A stretch of 64,000 nt of DNA from Echinarachnius parma (taxonomy: Eukaryota; Echinodermata; Echinoidea; Clypeasteroida; Echinarachniidae). Every line of letters begins with the position of its first letter. Within the stretch, counting starts at the first letter, position 1. The position numbers and the translations under genes are program-made. Under the pieces are notes generated by a model that worked only from the letters and a program-made list of their open reading frames with translations, searched no databases and was not told where the DNA came from. The DNA is taken from positions 49,455 through 113,454 of the forward strand of contig JBAMJV010009664.1 in assembly GCA_037951105.1 (NCBI GenBank). The letters run 5' to 3'. Shown here piece by piece: positions 10,901 through 25,900 of the stretch.

Positions 10901-13900
10901 TGATTTGCTAAGGGGTCAAATCCAACAGTTCCATATTGTCAACCAATGATAATAATGACAGTACAGGGTTCTTAAATAAGAAATATAACATACCCATAGT
11001 ATGTCCCTAAATGTATGTTTTTGTCATTGGTCAAATACACGCAATGATCTTGCACACTACATGTATGCGAACTCTCTGAACAAGATCATGAAGCCATACA
11101 GTAAGTAAGATCCAGGCTAATTTACACACGACCAAGCTAGTACCCATATACACTCCTGGCAGAGAGTGGAAGCATTAGCATTAGTGGCCGAGACCTTTGT
11201 TTGAGAGTCGTGTAAGCTCGGGGGGGGGGGGGGCATTGGTTATGATGGTCCAGACCGATAAAAAGTGGACTCGAGTCCGGGAAAAAAACTAAAGGGGCTG
11301 TTTTAATACCCCTCTTTTGACCCCCAAACAGTCGACGGAGGTCCGTCGCCAAAAATGTTCGAGGCCGATGCCGAGACCACTGCATAGTTGAGAGTCATGT
11401 AAACGAGGGGAGGGCGGGGGGGGGGGGGGGGGTCCATCATCAAAATAATTGGGATACCATACAGTCATATACAGTAGGCCTAGATGTTTATCATTTTACA
11501 TCAAATTATGTGATCTAACATGCCATAGTGGGCTACATTTTAAAGAAAGGTTAGCATGTGCCATCTGATAAATCATTGATCACTAGTTGATTTCATGGCT
11601 CTGAAGGGGTAAACTGATACAATACAAACAAATATATAAACGAACATACCACGGTGTCTTGTCCTTTTGTAGCAAGGATGCTGTAGAAGTTAGCATGCAT
11701 AGTACAGCTATCCATGGTAACTGTCTTGAGAGAGGTAGATGTACAGATAGCCTCTGCAAGCTCAGTAGAAAGAATCAATTTACAGTCTCTACCCTCAACC
11801 TTCAACTGCACCTGGGTTGTAGTGTAACACACACATACATACAAATACAGTGTAATCGAAATACAAGCTTCAATGTAGAGTCTCCTGCATGTGTGCCAAT
11901 TCTTCACTAGGCCTGGAATATATTAAATGAATACACATGCAAGCATGTACGTGCAGTGTAATGAATTAATATATATATTTCTGTATTAGAGATGTTTTTA
12001 AACAATATGTACATAATTATAAATTATGCACCTCATAATTAAACTACACAACAGTGCAAATGTACACATAATGCTGTTCACAATTGTTCTTAATGCATTA
12101 ATCAATCATTTAAGATTTACGAGCATTATTGACACCCGGGAGACTCAATAGTACTATTCTGACAACGGAGGCTTTCAGCCCTTTCGTTCAACAAATTAAC
12201 AGATGAAAGACTTGTTTCTCTAAAATGAACATTCCATGGGAAATCAAGTTTGAATTTGTTTTATATTTTCACTAATGTATAGGTTTTGGTTTTAAAATGA
12301 TACATTTAATTTTAGTTATATCGCAAATATAAGTCATCACCTTCAATTCTAATTCCAATGACTTTATTTGTGGAGATACGTCAGCCGTTTATTAATGGAA
12401 TGTTCAGTTTATGAACATTTAATAAAGTGTTCATCTACCTCGCAAAAACAAATTTGTTTTAACCAAACCATAACTGTACTATCCCTTTGACCTTCGTTAT
12501 ACCCGGACCGGACTATGTTGCTATACAAATACTGCTACACTAGTCTGAAAAAATGCATTATTAATTCATATACTAATGTTGAGGGTCTCAGCCTGGAATA
12601 TATATTGTGAGATAAATATACAATGCATGAAGAACTAGTATTTACTACAATTTGAGAAATCTTGATTTTACTTGCCAGATTGGACTACTAAGAAAGGGGG
12701 ACATTATGAGGTGTATTATCCCTAAAAATTACTGAATTGTGTTGCTTGTACCAAATACATAATTAGAAATATGATCTGAACAAACAAGCATTCAAAACTA
12801 CATTATAAGAAACAATTTGGTATGTTTTTTCAAAAGACAAACATAGTTTAGCGTAAAACGCTCAAGTTTAATTTGTTGAAGTTTGCCCTTCTTGACATTT
12901 TGGATTTTACTTTAGCTATTGTTATACAATATAATAACATTGAATCAATTTGTATTATTTTCAAACAGTATGAATTCGTTTAGCCGTTTTGAATCAAGAA
13001 CTTGTGATTTGTACATATCAACGGTTTGGGATAAAGGCAAAAGAGCACCCTACTTACCAAGTCTGGTAGCACAAACATGTAGCCTGCTAGCGTGTGAGCA
13101 GTAGTACTACCATCTGCCCTCCCAATTGTGATTGATGTCACATCAGACAATCCATTCTTCTTCACCACTTCAGCTGCATCCCTGTCTTGGCATTCAAAAG
13201 CTACATCCACCATGAAATCCCTGTGCTCCTGCCTTCTCTTATCATCCTCCCATCCATTGTCTTCGCTTTGCTCCTCCTCCTCAAATCCTTCGTCTTCATA
13301 CTGGTCCTCCTCCTCCCTTTCATCGTTTCCATACTGGTCCTCCTCCTCCCTTTCATCGCATCCATACTGGTCCTCCTCCCTTTCATCGTTTCCATACTGG
13401 TCCTCCTCCTCCCTTTCATCGTTTCCATACTGGTCCTCCTCCTCCCTTTCATCGTTTCCATACTGGTCCTCCTCCTCCCTTTCATCGTTTCCATACTGGT
13501 CCTCCTCCTCCCTTTCATCGTTTCCATACTGGTCCTCCTCCTCCCTTTCATCGTTTCCATACTGGTCCTCCTCCCTTTCATCGTTTCCATACTGGTCCTC
13601 CTCCCTTTCATCGTTTCCATACTGGTCCTCCTCCTCCCTTTCATCGTTTCCATACTGGTCCTCCTCCTCCCTTTCATCGTTTCCATACTGGTCCTCCTCC
13701 TCCCTTTCATCGTTTCCATACTGGTCCTCCTCCTCCCTTTCATCGTTTCCATACTGGTCCTCCTCCTCCCTTTCATCGTTTCCATACTGGTCCTCCTCCC
13801 TTTCATCGTATCCATCCAGGTCGTCCTCCTCCCTTTCTTCGTATCCATACTGGTCCTCCTCCTCCCGTCGTTCATAGTCATACTGCTCCTCTCCCCATAT

Positions 13901-16900
13901 TCCGTATTCATGAAGCAGATACTCCTCCCATTCTTCGTATTCACTCTGCCGATCCTCCTCCCATCTTTCGTCTCCCCACTGCTCCTCCTCCTTCCACCCT
14001 TTGTCTTCACACTGTTCCGGGATGCCTAGGTCTGCCAACTTATATGTCTTGCTCATCCTGGTCAGGATATCTATCCCAACTTTCTTGTTGTGCGCCATGC
14101 AAAAGTACAGCAGGAATCTGAACTCATCCTTTTTTGGCAACACTATCTCTTCCAGAACCCGCACATATTCCCCATGGTCGATAGAGTAGAGTGAGGCAAG
14201 GTGTATTCCCCCCATATACTCTTGAAAGAGTTTATGGGGGAAACACACTGTTGACACTACACGGGACTGGGTCATATCATGCCACTGTGATATCGGGATG
14301 AGGCTCTTGTATTTCGTCAGGACTCCTATCTTGCAGGCGGTCATCATTGCCTCCACACAGTCCTCGAATTCTTTCTCTTTGAAGACAGTGTTCCTTTCCA
14401 GAAGACCATCAAAGGCAATCTTGGCAACTGGTTTCAACTGCTCATCAATGTTCTCAACACAACTTTTATAACCTGGATCATCTAGATTTCCGTAGGTCTT
14501 CTGGACAAAGTGTTCCTTGAGAAATAGAAACATCTCCTTCAACAGTTGCGAAAACGTATGCAACTTTCTACACCTTTCTTCTTCCAATTCACTCCACATC
14601 AAGCACAGCATGGACACGTAGATGGGGAAAGGTGCCATGTAATCTGCGATGATGTGGTTGTCCTGCATAAACTGGATCAGATTATCAGCTTTTACGCTGT
14701 CATGCTCAAAGTACTTCTTGATGTACTCTGCGACATTTCTTTTGGTGAATCCCTCAACATGGATGAAGGTATACAGCCCTTTTAGCTTTACATCCCATCT
14801 GATCTGAATTGCCTTCCACGGACGGGATGTCACAAGTACATGACATGTTTCTAGTTGGTCTGAAGAGAGAGTCTCTACAATATTTGTCTCAGGAGTAGTG
14901 GTGTGGCTAGCTAGAAAAGCCTCAGTTGGTTTTGTGTTGCTTCTTGGTTGTGGGATGTCTCTATTTGCCTGGGTGCTTTCTTGCATGATGTTCTTCTTGA
15001 ACTCGTCTAGCCCATCATAGACGATGAGGAACTTGTCTGGATGTAGAAGGATGTATTCATCCAGCTGGCTGGCTTTAACTGGATTGCCTTTCGTCATGTA
15101 ACTTTTGACTATATCTCCAACGGTGCGCTCTTGTGCTTCTCGCAATAGAACAACAATGACCATGTCAAATTGCTCAAATTGCGTTCCATTTATCCAGTCC
15201 CATGCTATCTTAGTACATAACGTGGTTTTTCCAACTCCTGCTTCTCCCTGCACCATCATTCGTTTAGGTAGTTGCCCATTAACCTTGATGTTTAGAAGGT
15301 CCTTGTAAACCAGTTCACTCCCGTGTTTCCCATCTTCTTTGATCATGTTCATGTTCGTGTACATGTCTTCAAATTGACGAAGGGAGAAAGGATCAAGGGG
15401 GTCTTCTCTTATCATGCACAGTTCTGTTCGATAGAAGAATCTCAGATCTTCACTGCACCTTCGTAGCTCATCCTCGGAGAGGGGTGATGCGGATCCAGCA
15501 GATGATGCCTGACCTACAAAAAAACAAAATGTTGCTGATACAAATCTTATCAAAAGTTATTGATACTCTCTCAGGTGGTAAAACAAATACTGATGGGAGA
15601 TAATAAGGTAAGTGCATGTTAACTAATGTTACAAGTATTTGATCTAGTAAATCTATACTGTCAGTAAAAAGAAACAAAATGAGAGTCAATATAGGGCAAA
15701 ATGTTCGATCTTCTTCAGAGGCTAAAATGGCGATGGTACGTAGAGAACATAATAATATGTAGACATGGGCAATTTTATGATGAGAGTGACATGCAACCCA
15801 ATTTTCTATTGCATTTTTCTCAAATCCTGAAACTTCTTTAAGCTTCAATATTTCAGGAATCACAATAAAACAGAGAGAGATTTCCAACAATCAATTCACA
15901 CTCGTGTGTCCTCGTTACGAAATAAAACTATACATTAAATGGCACATGTGGGACTACACATGTTTGAACAAGGGTAATGGAAATTCCCATGATTTTTTAC
16001 ATGCAAATTTGATGACGTCATAATTATATCAAGCCAATCAACCATGACCATGAAAATTAGTCGGCATTCAATGCTTATGTAAACATGGGTTTCAGCAATA
16101 TTGAGTTAATAACGAGCGAGCTATTATGGAATGAGATGAGAGCACTTTATGCAATCTCAATTTTCACCAACCCTAAGAATTACAGCAAAAAATGGAAAGG
16201 TGCAGTTTTTACATACCTCCAAAAAAGTAGTAAAAAACATAGTATAAATGATTTGTTTCTTGTTAAGATTTTGTTTCTAACATTATACATATCAATGGAC
16301 AAAATGTCACCCAAGTCGGAGAATCATAGGGGGGGGGCAGGGGTGTCGATCCGTTTTTGAGATTGGGGGGGGCGAAATTCGAATTTTTTTCCAGAGTGAC
16401 CACTGAGAGAACTAAAAGCCCCACATTGGCATGCCAGGAAGTTTTATTATGCGCTCATTGAAAGTGTCTTGATAGCTCGAAGACCTGACTTAGGGGGGCA
16501 CCCACATTTGGGGACAATAATGGGGGTCCAGGGGGCGGAGCCCCCGGAAGCTTTTAGATTTCAGACATTTGCTCCTACCATGGGTGTTAAAATTGTATAA
16601 AATAGTGAACCTACTCATAACGTATTTTTAAAGGGCATAGCGAGGAAAAGACTGAGCCTTGCATGAGATGGATCCACGTGATCATGTATACTATAGAGCC
16701 ATCGATATAGTCTAGGGCATTGGGCTCCCATGAAACTAAGCAAGGGCGTCAAAAATTTCTCAAAAGTGTAGGGGAGACATTGCGAGGAAGCGAAGCGACC
16801 GAGCGGGGGGGGGGGGGGGGGGGGAGTGTGGGAGGGGGTGTCCCCAGTAACTGGGTGTCCCCCTCCCACAGTAGGGAGCTTTTGTATTTTTGGCCGTGAA

Positions 16901-19900
16901 ATTGTGCGATTTGGTGCACACCTGAGACAGAAATTTCACGTAATATGAAGTAGGTATGGAACCAAACATACATAATGACAAAGGGAGGGGGGCAATCTGC
17001 TCCTTTTTCAAATGTGGGGGGACATGATATTCCAATTTGATTTTCGTTCAGCGAATATGTACCGAGATTATTTTATTTTCTGTGACGGTGTGCTATCTAT
17101 AGATGAGGGTTTAATAAACTTCGTTTGAGGTGTGCGTTTGGGAAATTACGCTGCCCAACACATTTCAAAAGGTGAGTTCCCGCAACCCAAATGAAACTTG
17201 CAATATGAGAAACTGTATGCGTGCGAAGCGCGCGGCAAAAAAGAGATTTACAGTCCTTTTCAAACTAAAAAACGGCTATTTTGAAGATTAATTATTGATA
17301 AATGTGTCTTTCCCCTCTTTGGCATTATATCACTCGATTTTTTCTTCCTCATTTTCAGAATTATTGGGGGGGGCGAAATGATATGTTCGCCCCCCAATAT
17401 TTTCATTGGGGGGGCGACCGCCCCCCCTGCCCCCCCAGGATCGACACCCCTGGGGGGGGGGGGGGGGGAGGGAGGTGACCGGCAGGCCCCTCTGGCCCAC
17501 AGACTATTGGACATTATACAAATAGGTACAGAATAACAAATAAAAAGCTCATATGAAACTAATGCAACAGACTGCCAAAATTAAAGATGCATGTGTACCT
17601 GTAAAAAGAAGTGGGGAAATAGGGAGGGGGCGTCAATTATGCGTACTTAAGTGTGGATCAATATTTAAAAAGTGTGTGGGAATACGTTGAGGAAAGAATA
17701 ATATAAGTGAAAAGCAAACAAAACAATAAGTGTAATCATCAGGAGAGCGGGTGCTGAGCCTGTACTGGTGTGCATATGAAGAAGCCTGTCAATTAAACAT
17801 AGGTTAAGGGATAAATGTGATATATAAAAACGCAGGAGATTATATACAAATGAATAGAGCATCAATATTAACAAAGCTATATTAAACTAGTGCAACATAC
17901 TGTCTGAAATAAAGGTATCTTTAGAAGGATGTTGCAACATGTGGAAAAGGGTAAATGATGTAAACTAAAGTATGGATAAGTTTGATAAAGAATGAGTGAG
18001 AATATGTTGAGGAAAGAGAACAAATTATGAAAAGCAAAACAAAACCAAACGTGCAGGCATCGGGAGAAAAAATGTGAAGCTAGGTAATCACTGCCTTCTT
18101 GAATGTTGAGGCCACGGGGTTGAATAGTGCAAAGACATCTCATCCAGTGCTTCTCCCTGCTGGAGCGAAGTGAATTATGACGGTTACCTAGAGATTCTAT
18201 GCCCTAGATTGAAATGATGGCCAACTGGCAAACTGGGGTGTCAAGCTTTGAGGTGTTGACGGTAGATTTGTGTCCGTAGGAGAGTCTCTTGACGTTTCAC
18301 CTACATACTGGATGCCACAGACTCTGCAAGATATCAGGTATACGTTGTTGGTGGTGCATATGATATTACCCTTGGTGTGGGAAGAAAATTTGTTAGAGTG
18401 GCTGGTGAAAGGTAAATATAAATATTAGTTTAACTTTTTCAAACCAAAACAATAGTACCAACATTTTTCACAAAATGCATTTAAGAAACAAATTTGCACT
18501 AAAGAACATAAGATATTTGCATTAATTGAATAAGCTTACCTCTTGTTTCATCTTCCATCTCTAAATCACTGATTTCCACTGAAGATGCTGCATAAAGTGA
18601 ATCTGTAAAGAGCAGAAATTAAGAAGATTCAATATATGAGAATGAATTATTTGCACTATTCCAGTAGTTCAAATGTAATAAAGCAGTATTCAGGGCTCAA
18701 TATTCGTAGACTGCTGGCCTTGGATCAGTACAAATTTTATTTCGGCCAAATAAAGGGATAGTACAGTTTAGCCAAAACATGCACCATTACATTACAAACT
18801 AAAGTTATAACTCCGCCATGCATTAAAGAAATACAAAACTACAAATGACCAAGTTGTTATCAAACAAAAGAAGCCGCTAAATATCAAAAGAGCGCTCCCT
18901 AAAAACTCATCGGTTTCAACCATTCTAAATAAATTAAGTATGTGATGTTTTGTTGAATAAGTGATTAGATTAAAACATATTCAACAAGTATTTACAAAAC
19001 TTTTTTGTACATTTTTGAAAAAAGGAAGCATTTCTAGAATTTTGTTAACGTCTGGTTCAAAATTATGGAATAATTGTGGGGCCCCACAATTATCACAAAA
19101 TTCTTGTTATGTTTATGGATACTTCCGTCATTTCTGATGCGATTATGATCAAATAAAGTTAATTATCATTAAAATTGTAGGCTATGCTCTTTCAAATTTG
19201 AAACTCAGTTGTCATTATCTCACAAACAAAATTGTGTAGCGCCCTCTAACCCAAAACTCAACTATCCATTTAAGGTGTTTGTTTTGAGAACCAAACAGTT
19301 GAATGATTGTAAGAACAAAATAAAACAACAAAAAATACATGTATAATAAATAGGTAACCAACATAGATAAGGCTCTGGTTTTTTTAAAGGTGCCAAAAGG
19401 CTTAATGGCACTTTGAGGACCTGTATTTTTAAAAACATACTGAACTGAAAACTTATTTTTGTATTTTCTTATAGCATCCACCTAGATTGATCTCCCATAC
19501 CTTAACGAAAATATTTGGACTTCCCTTTATATAGGTCAGATAACCCTAAAGGGCCAATTGTTAACGGAAATTTGTCAACCAAAAATGGGTTCAATTATGT
19601 TCAGGTATAAAAAAACACTAACAGATTTTTTTGTTTTTTTATTTGTTGATAATTATGAACGAGTGTGAGTTAAACTTTCAGATTCAAAATTAAATTTCCG
19701 TTAACATTTGTAACATCCGAAACAAATGTAACGTCCGAAACAAAAAATGTAACTTATAAGCTCATAAGTCACAGGAAAGGGCACATTATATGAATCAATC
19801 ATCATAATATAAAATAGTATTCATTTTAAAACAAATTTACACATGAATTGGGTAATTAATTGCCAAAACAAATGTTTGAGACCAACCAATAAACAAATGT

Positions 19901-22900
19901 GTTTCGGACGTTACATGGGGTAATTGTTAACACAAAATTGATATTTTAGTGCATTTATTTTCAAAATGATAATATATGGTTATTATTATTCATTTAGATC
20001 AAGTAAATGAAACATAATCATCAAAATACATGATGCTTTAACAACATTTAGATGCTTAGTCTGCCCCAAATCCACATTTTCACCAATTTTTCATCGATTT
20101 TTCTCAGCTAATTTGTAACCACTAAAGTTTTACAAGACACTTGATATAGTGAATGATATGACTAATCTACTTAGAACAATAACCTTTCTTTTGTGGAACT
20201 GAAACACTACCTGCTGCAACAACTCCTGTATTTTGTTTACCATTTACAGAATCTTTTGTATGGTATTGTGAGCTCGTTTCGGACGTTACAAAATGGTGTT
20301 AACACACATTTTGATTGCACAAAAAATTCAATTTGGAACATTTCAAAAAGTATTATCTACATTTTTCATGATCTATATGCTTCCTGCTCCAGCAAAAGTG
20401 TTTTGAAAAATAAATGATCAGTTATTTGTCTCTGGGAAGGAACTTTTATTTATAAAATGTGAGGAATTGCTATTTTTGCCCCATAATTGTTCATGTTGTA
20501 AAGTACACAGAACTACATGTATACTGATTTTGTTTTTTGTATCACATCAAATGCATTATTAGGTTGATTGCCTTTATAATGTTCTATAAGAAACAAATGT
20601 TAAGTCTCTGTTTCATTATTCATTTAGTGGACATATCTATACATTTTCATTAACAAAGCCTTTTAGTGGTATATAAAAGTACAGTATAACTAAGCTAAAT
20701 TTACTCTTCTGATATCATTCATTAGTTGCAAAATATGTTTTCCATACTTAAACTTGATAAGAAGAAAATAATCTGCGTTGATCCACATGTTTTACTGACA
20801 ATAATTAAAATGTTAATCATTTGTATTAAAAAAATCCACATGTTAAAACAAAAGTTACTTTTGAAATACTATATGGCATATGCCATGTAAACTATAGGTA
20901 CATGTACACCAAGATAATTCCTTATCATATTCTTAAGACAATTTCCAGAACATTACTGGTTTATGATCAATTACATTTTTGTGCAAGTCAACTATCTTTG
21001 AAAAATATAACCATATCTGCTGGAACAAATATAATTTCTTGACCGTAACCTTATGTGGTACATACAATTGTACTGTACATGTGCCATTATAACTTGAATT
21101 TGAGGTTTTGCTAATATCATATTGATCAGTAATGCATTTCTGACAGTTATTCTAATTTTCGATAATAATTTGATAAAATTAGTTTGAGCTTCATATTTTA
21201 TCAAAATAAGAAAATGGAAAATTTAAATCATATACAATGTATGTCATTGTACAATACATATACAGTTATCTTTTGTAAAATGATGAAGGAAACTCTGGAA
21301 AGTCATATCGATCATCCTTTGACTGTATATAATAACAGTTTCTAATTGCATGTAATATTTGTACAAAATCTTGGATTTTGTCTATCAATATGGACTACAT
21401 TCACTATCCCTTTCCTTGGGAGTTCAATTAATGCACATATTTATGGGTTTTGCTTGCAAAATCATGCAAACAAAGCGAGTTAAGATATGTTTTGAAGTGA
21501 TGTTAACACCATGTAACGTCCGAAACAAAATAGGGTATGTCATAACATAATGCAACTTTGCTACAATAAATTATAGATCACAATTCTCAAATTGTAGTTA
21601 TTGTAGTACTAGGTACTTCATAATTTCACTAAAACCCTTAAAATTGTCTGTACTTTGGAGATCTGAACATAATTATAGATAAATCAAATTTACATGTACT
21701 GTAATGTATAATGTCATATATGGTTGATAGAAGACCCCTTTCTGTGCTATGAAGTTAATTTGACCATTTCAAAGAAGAATTTGGATAGATTTACATCTAA
21801 ACATATACTTTCTGTATTTAAATATTCCAAAACAGCAAAGATTTAAACCACAACTGGTCATAGAAGTGTGAAAAAAGGGTAAATGTTAACAATGTGTAAC
21901 GTCCGAAACACATACAAGAATCAAATTTGAATTTTTTTTGCAAGTGTCTTGCTCCAATTTTATATCATGTAAATATGTCCTATCATGTATTGTTTCCATA
22001 CAATAAGTTTGAACCAACAACAGTAAAACAAATTTGCATTATAAAAACTTCAAATTGCAAAATCCAAATTTTAAGGCTATTTTTCACTTTAAAATGACCT
22101 AAAAACTAAAATTTAAGAAACAGAAGCTCCCAAAATGGCACACATGATGTCAGAAGCACACGTTAATTATTTGTATTATTTGTAATGCCATTTGGAATAG
22201 TAGGAATTTAGTATGGCAATGTGAAAATGTATCATATTTTTCTTTTAAATACAGGAAATCCTAAATGTTCATAGATATTTTGCAGAATTGGGGATAGATT
22301 AAGCCCAGATATTTATATTTCACGAAAATATAAGTTGTGTCAATGTTAAAAAAACATGTTTGAAGTTAGTTCACTTAATTTCAATTTTGACCATGTTGGT
22401 TGACACATTTGGCATCTTTAAAAAAACCAGTGCCATAAATAAACAATTATCAAAACAATAGAACACATAAGGAATAACCTGGCTCTTACACATTTTGTTG
22501 TAAAAACCAATGTTTAATTATGAAGAATATATGATTTATTGGTAAAAGTATGTTTTTAATTTATTTGCATAAATTATCATAAATATGCATATTAGTTAAG
22601 TATCAACACATTTTAATTATAATAGTATTCTATACACTTTATTTATTTAAGGGGTAGTTCAGTTTTGGTATAGAGGGTGCTGCACGAAATACTTTTTTTG
22701 AGATTTGAAAAAGCATACAATTTTAATGACAGAATAAACTTTATTTTATCAAAATAGGTTCAGAAACGGCTAAAATATCAATAAATATATCCGATCGGAA
22801 TAAATCTGGGCCCCAGATTTATTCGATGATTAAAAAAAAATAATGCTTACTGTTTTTTTTTTAATGTTCAAAAGAGGTGTTTGAACTTGTTAGTTTGTAA

Positions 22901-25900
22901 TGTTATTGTGCAGGTTTTTGTTACTAACGCTCAGTCTTACCAAAACTGCACTACCCCTTTAGCATGCGTGCAAAATTTAGGGTTAAGCTACTCTCACACT
23001 TTGGCGAGTTTTAGTTACGAGTAGGGTCTAGTTGAAGCTACTGTCAAGTGAGCTGGCATGATGTCTTAGACAAATTCGATCCAAAGACTGCGTATGAAAC
23101 ATGGTCTTTAACAAATTATGTAGTTTTGAATAAACATGCTCTTTTAAACAAAAATGGGTCAAAAACAGTTACTAAGTTGAATGATAAGGAAAGCAAAACG
23201 TTCATACGTCTCTAAAGTACCTTGAGTAATACAGGCGACATTACAGCAATGTGGAAGTCATTACGGCACATAATGCCCCCCAAAATAATCTTAGCCCTAT
23301 TCAAAGAAATATTGTTGATAGAAAAGAATGTATAGGTTTAAACATATACCATCATGTCTCAATACTCATTTTGTGGATTTAGCTACAAGACGGAAAGAGA
23401 CCAGAAAGTGGGGTACTAATATGGAGCAGTATATATGACCCACGTTGATTCTACATTTATGTTTAAAGAAATTTCCTAAGAGGATGTTTTGAAATGTATA
23501 CATGGTATTCCAAGGAATACGAACACTCTTTTGCACTTTCTTTCTACACGACTGAAAAGGTCCCGTCGATAATTTCATAACACTTAAATCGTAAATATAT
23601 TTTGAACGAAATGGAAATTTGAAAAACCAAAACGTGTGGCATGCTTTTATCGCTAATATGAACACAAGAAGGTATGAAAGAACCGCAAAATAGTTCCAAG
23701 AAAGCTATGCGGATTTTGACTATGTTGCTATATTAAGGTATTTTATAGAAAGTTAAACTGTATACAGTACCTGTTTGAAGATGCTCATGTGCTATCCTGC
23801 GCAGCTTTGCCTTCACCAGTGCTTCCCTGAGGACATACATCTCCTCAGCTTTTGGCACAGTGTCATGCCAGTCTCGTAGCATCTGCAGTGTTCCGTCACT
23901 AGTCACCTGTTGGTATCGCATATTGGTCTTGATGTAGTTTCGAATATCACCCCTTCTGAACCCCAGCGCTCTCCCCAAGGCTGTTATATTGTAATCATCA
24001 GTAACATCCGTAGCTATATCACACAGGATATCACCAAAACTGGGGGAAATTTAACAAAATTACAAAAATGTGCTATTAAAGATTTTGCAAAAGAGGACAT
24101 CGTATTTTAAATCAGTCCTTTGCCCCGTAAGTTGTTAAATTCCAGGATCAACTTAATTATTGCAGGGTCACTACACATTTACCAAATCACCTGAATCAGA
24201 CAATTATTCACCAGATTAATTTTGCTGACATTCTGAAATGCTGAAATGTTCCCCCAAGTGTCTAACGGGTAATTCAGAAATATGTTCCCCTTAGCTCTAC
24301 AAATTGCTAAGGTGTGGCCTAACTTAGCAACCAATGATAAGTTTTGCTTGCTATTTTCAGTTGCATATAACAGCTAAAATAAATAAAGGAATTCTGTCTG
24401 ATTTAAGGAAACTTTATAGTCTTTACAAGAACTACAAATTAAAGGGATATAGTAGCATTTTCCAAATCCTCAAAACTTACAAGGAACTCATCTAGCGGTT
24501 CCTTCATATTGTGGTGTATTGATATTAACAATCGAAGCATGGGACATATTTCGGTTTTTCGAATTTCCTTTTCTTTAAAAAGATATTAAAGATTGAAGTG
24601 TTCGGTTTGTTTAAGTATCCACTGGATAGTCATAATCATGTCAGTGCAATGAATAGTGAATATCACTTTGCATTTTCACTCATTTCTCGGCCATAAAAAA
24701 ATCTTTTTAAAGGGATAAGTGAGTTTTGGTAGAGAGGGCGCTACACAAAATAATTTGTTGTGAGATAATGACAAACTGAGTGTCAAATTTGAAAGAGCAT
24801 ACAATTTGAATGGCAGAATAAACTTTATTTGATCAAAATCGGCTCAGAAACGGCTGAAATATCCATAAATATAACCATTTGTAATAAATGGGGGCCCACA
24901 AGTATTCAATTATTTTGAACCAGCCGTTAAAATTCGTTTTAAAATGCTTCCTCTTTTCAAAAATGTTCAAAAAAGGTTTTTAGATAGTTGTTGATTATAT
25001 CTCTATTTAATCACTATTTCAACAAAACATCACATGCACAATATTTTATTTAAAATGTTTTAAACTTATTCGTTTTTCGAAAGCGCCCTCTTTAGTTTAA
25101 ACAGCTCTTTTTGAATCATAACAGGCTTTTTACTTTATAGTCGTTTGTAATTTTTATATTCCTTTTGAGCATGGTGGAGTTATAACTATTAGTTTGTAAT
25201 GTTATGGTGCAGGTTTTGGTTACTAAAATTCAGTTTGACTAAAACTGTTCTCTCTCTACCAGAACTCAACTATCCCTTTAACTTGAATTATTCTCAAATT
25301 ACTCAGTTGACATATCAGATTACAAAAATAGACTTCTGTTGTTAGCTTTGTTTTACACTGCATGTTGAAATCCGGACAAATCATTGTTTGCACTATAAGA
25401 CACGCTAAAGGATAAATATTCTCTGAAATGTTAAGCACAATCTGTCAAGAAATGAACACTATGGCTCTTTTGAAATAGCCATATATTTGTAATAGTGACT
25501 GAAATTGGCAATGCACTCTGGCATACGTTAAATACCAAAAATATTTTATTTAAACTTTCTCGAAATAAACGTGTACTCTTCGTTCGAGTGTGACATAAGT
25601 TTTGTAGAATAAACATATCATGAGTTTTGGAAATGTAAACGAAAACTGAGAAAATGGGAATATTTAATATATACAATTTGTTTCGTTTTTCAGTCCTCAA
25701 GTCAAAATTACATTGTTGTTTGATTTGTACGTATAAGTATAAAGGTCAAACTAAATTTCTATGCGTTATTTTATACAATCAGTTAACTCGAAAATATCAT
25801 GTAGATGAAGTTTGTGGATACGTTTCCCGGGGAATAGGTGCCATAATTAGAATAAGTGCAGCGCTTTCTTTGAATACCGTTTTAAGTGCTAAATCGTATA

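Noticed and set aside
11845..12660. A-only intron segment as a transposon
   Set aside because: No terminal repeats or target duplication found; a deletion in copy B explains it equally well.
13128..14029. Long plus-strand Ser/Leu-rich open frames (249 and 280 aa)
   Set aside because: They are antisense shadows of the acidic coding minisatellite in NLR-A; a short in-phase repeat keeps several frames open.
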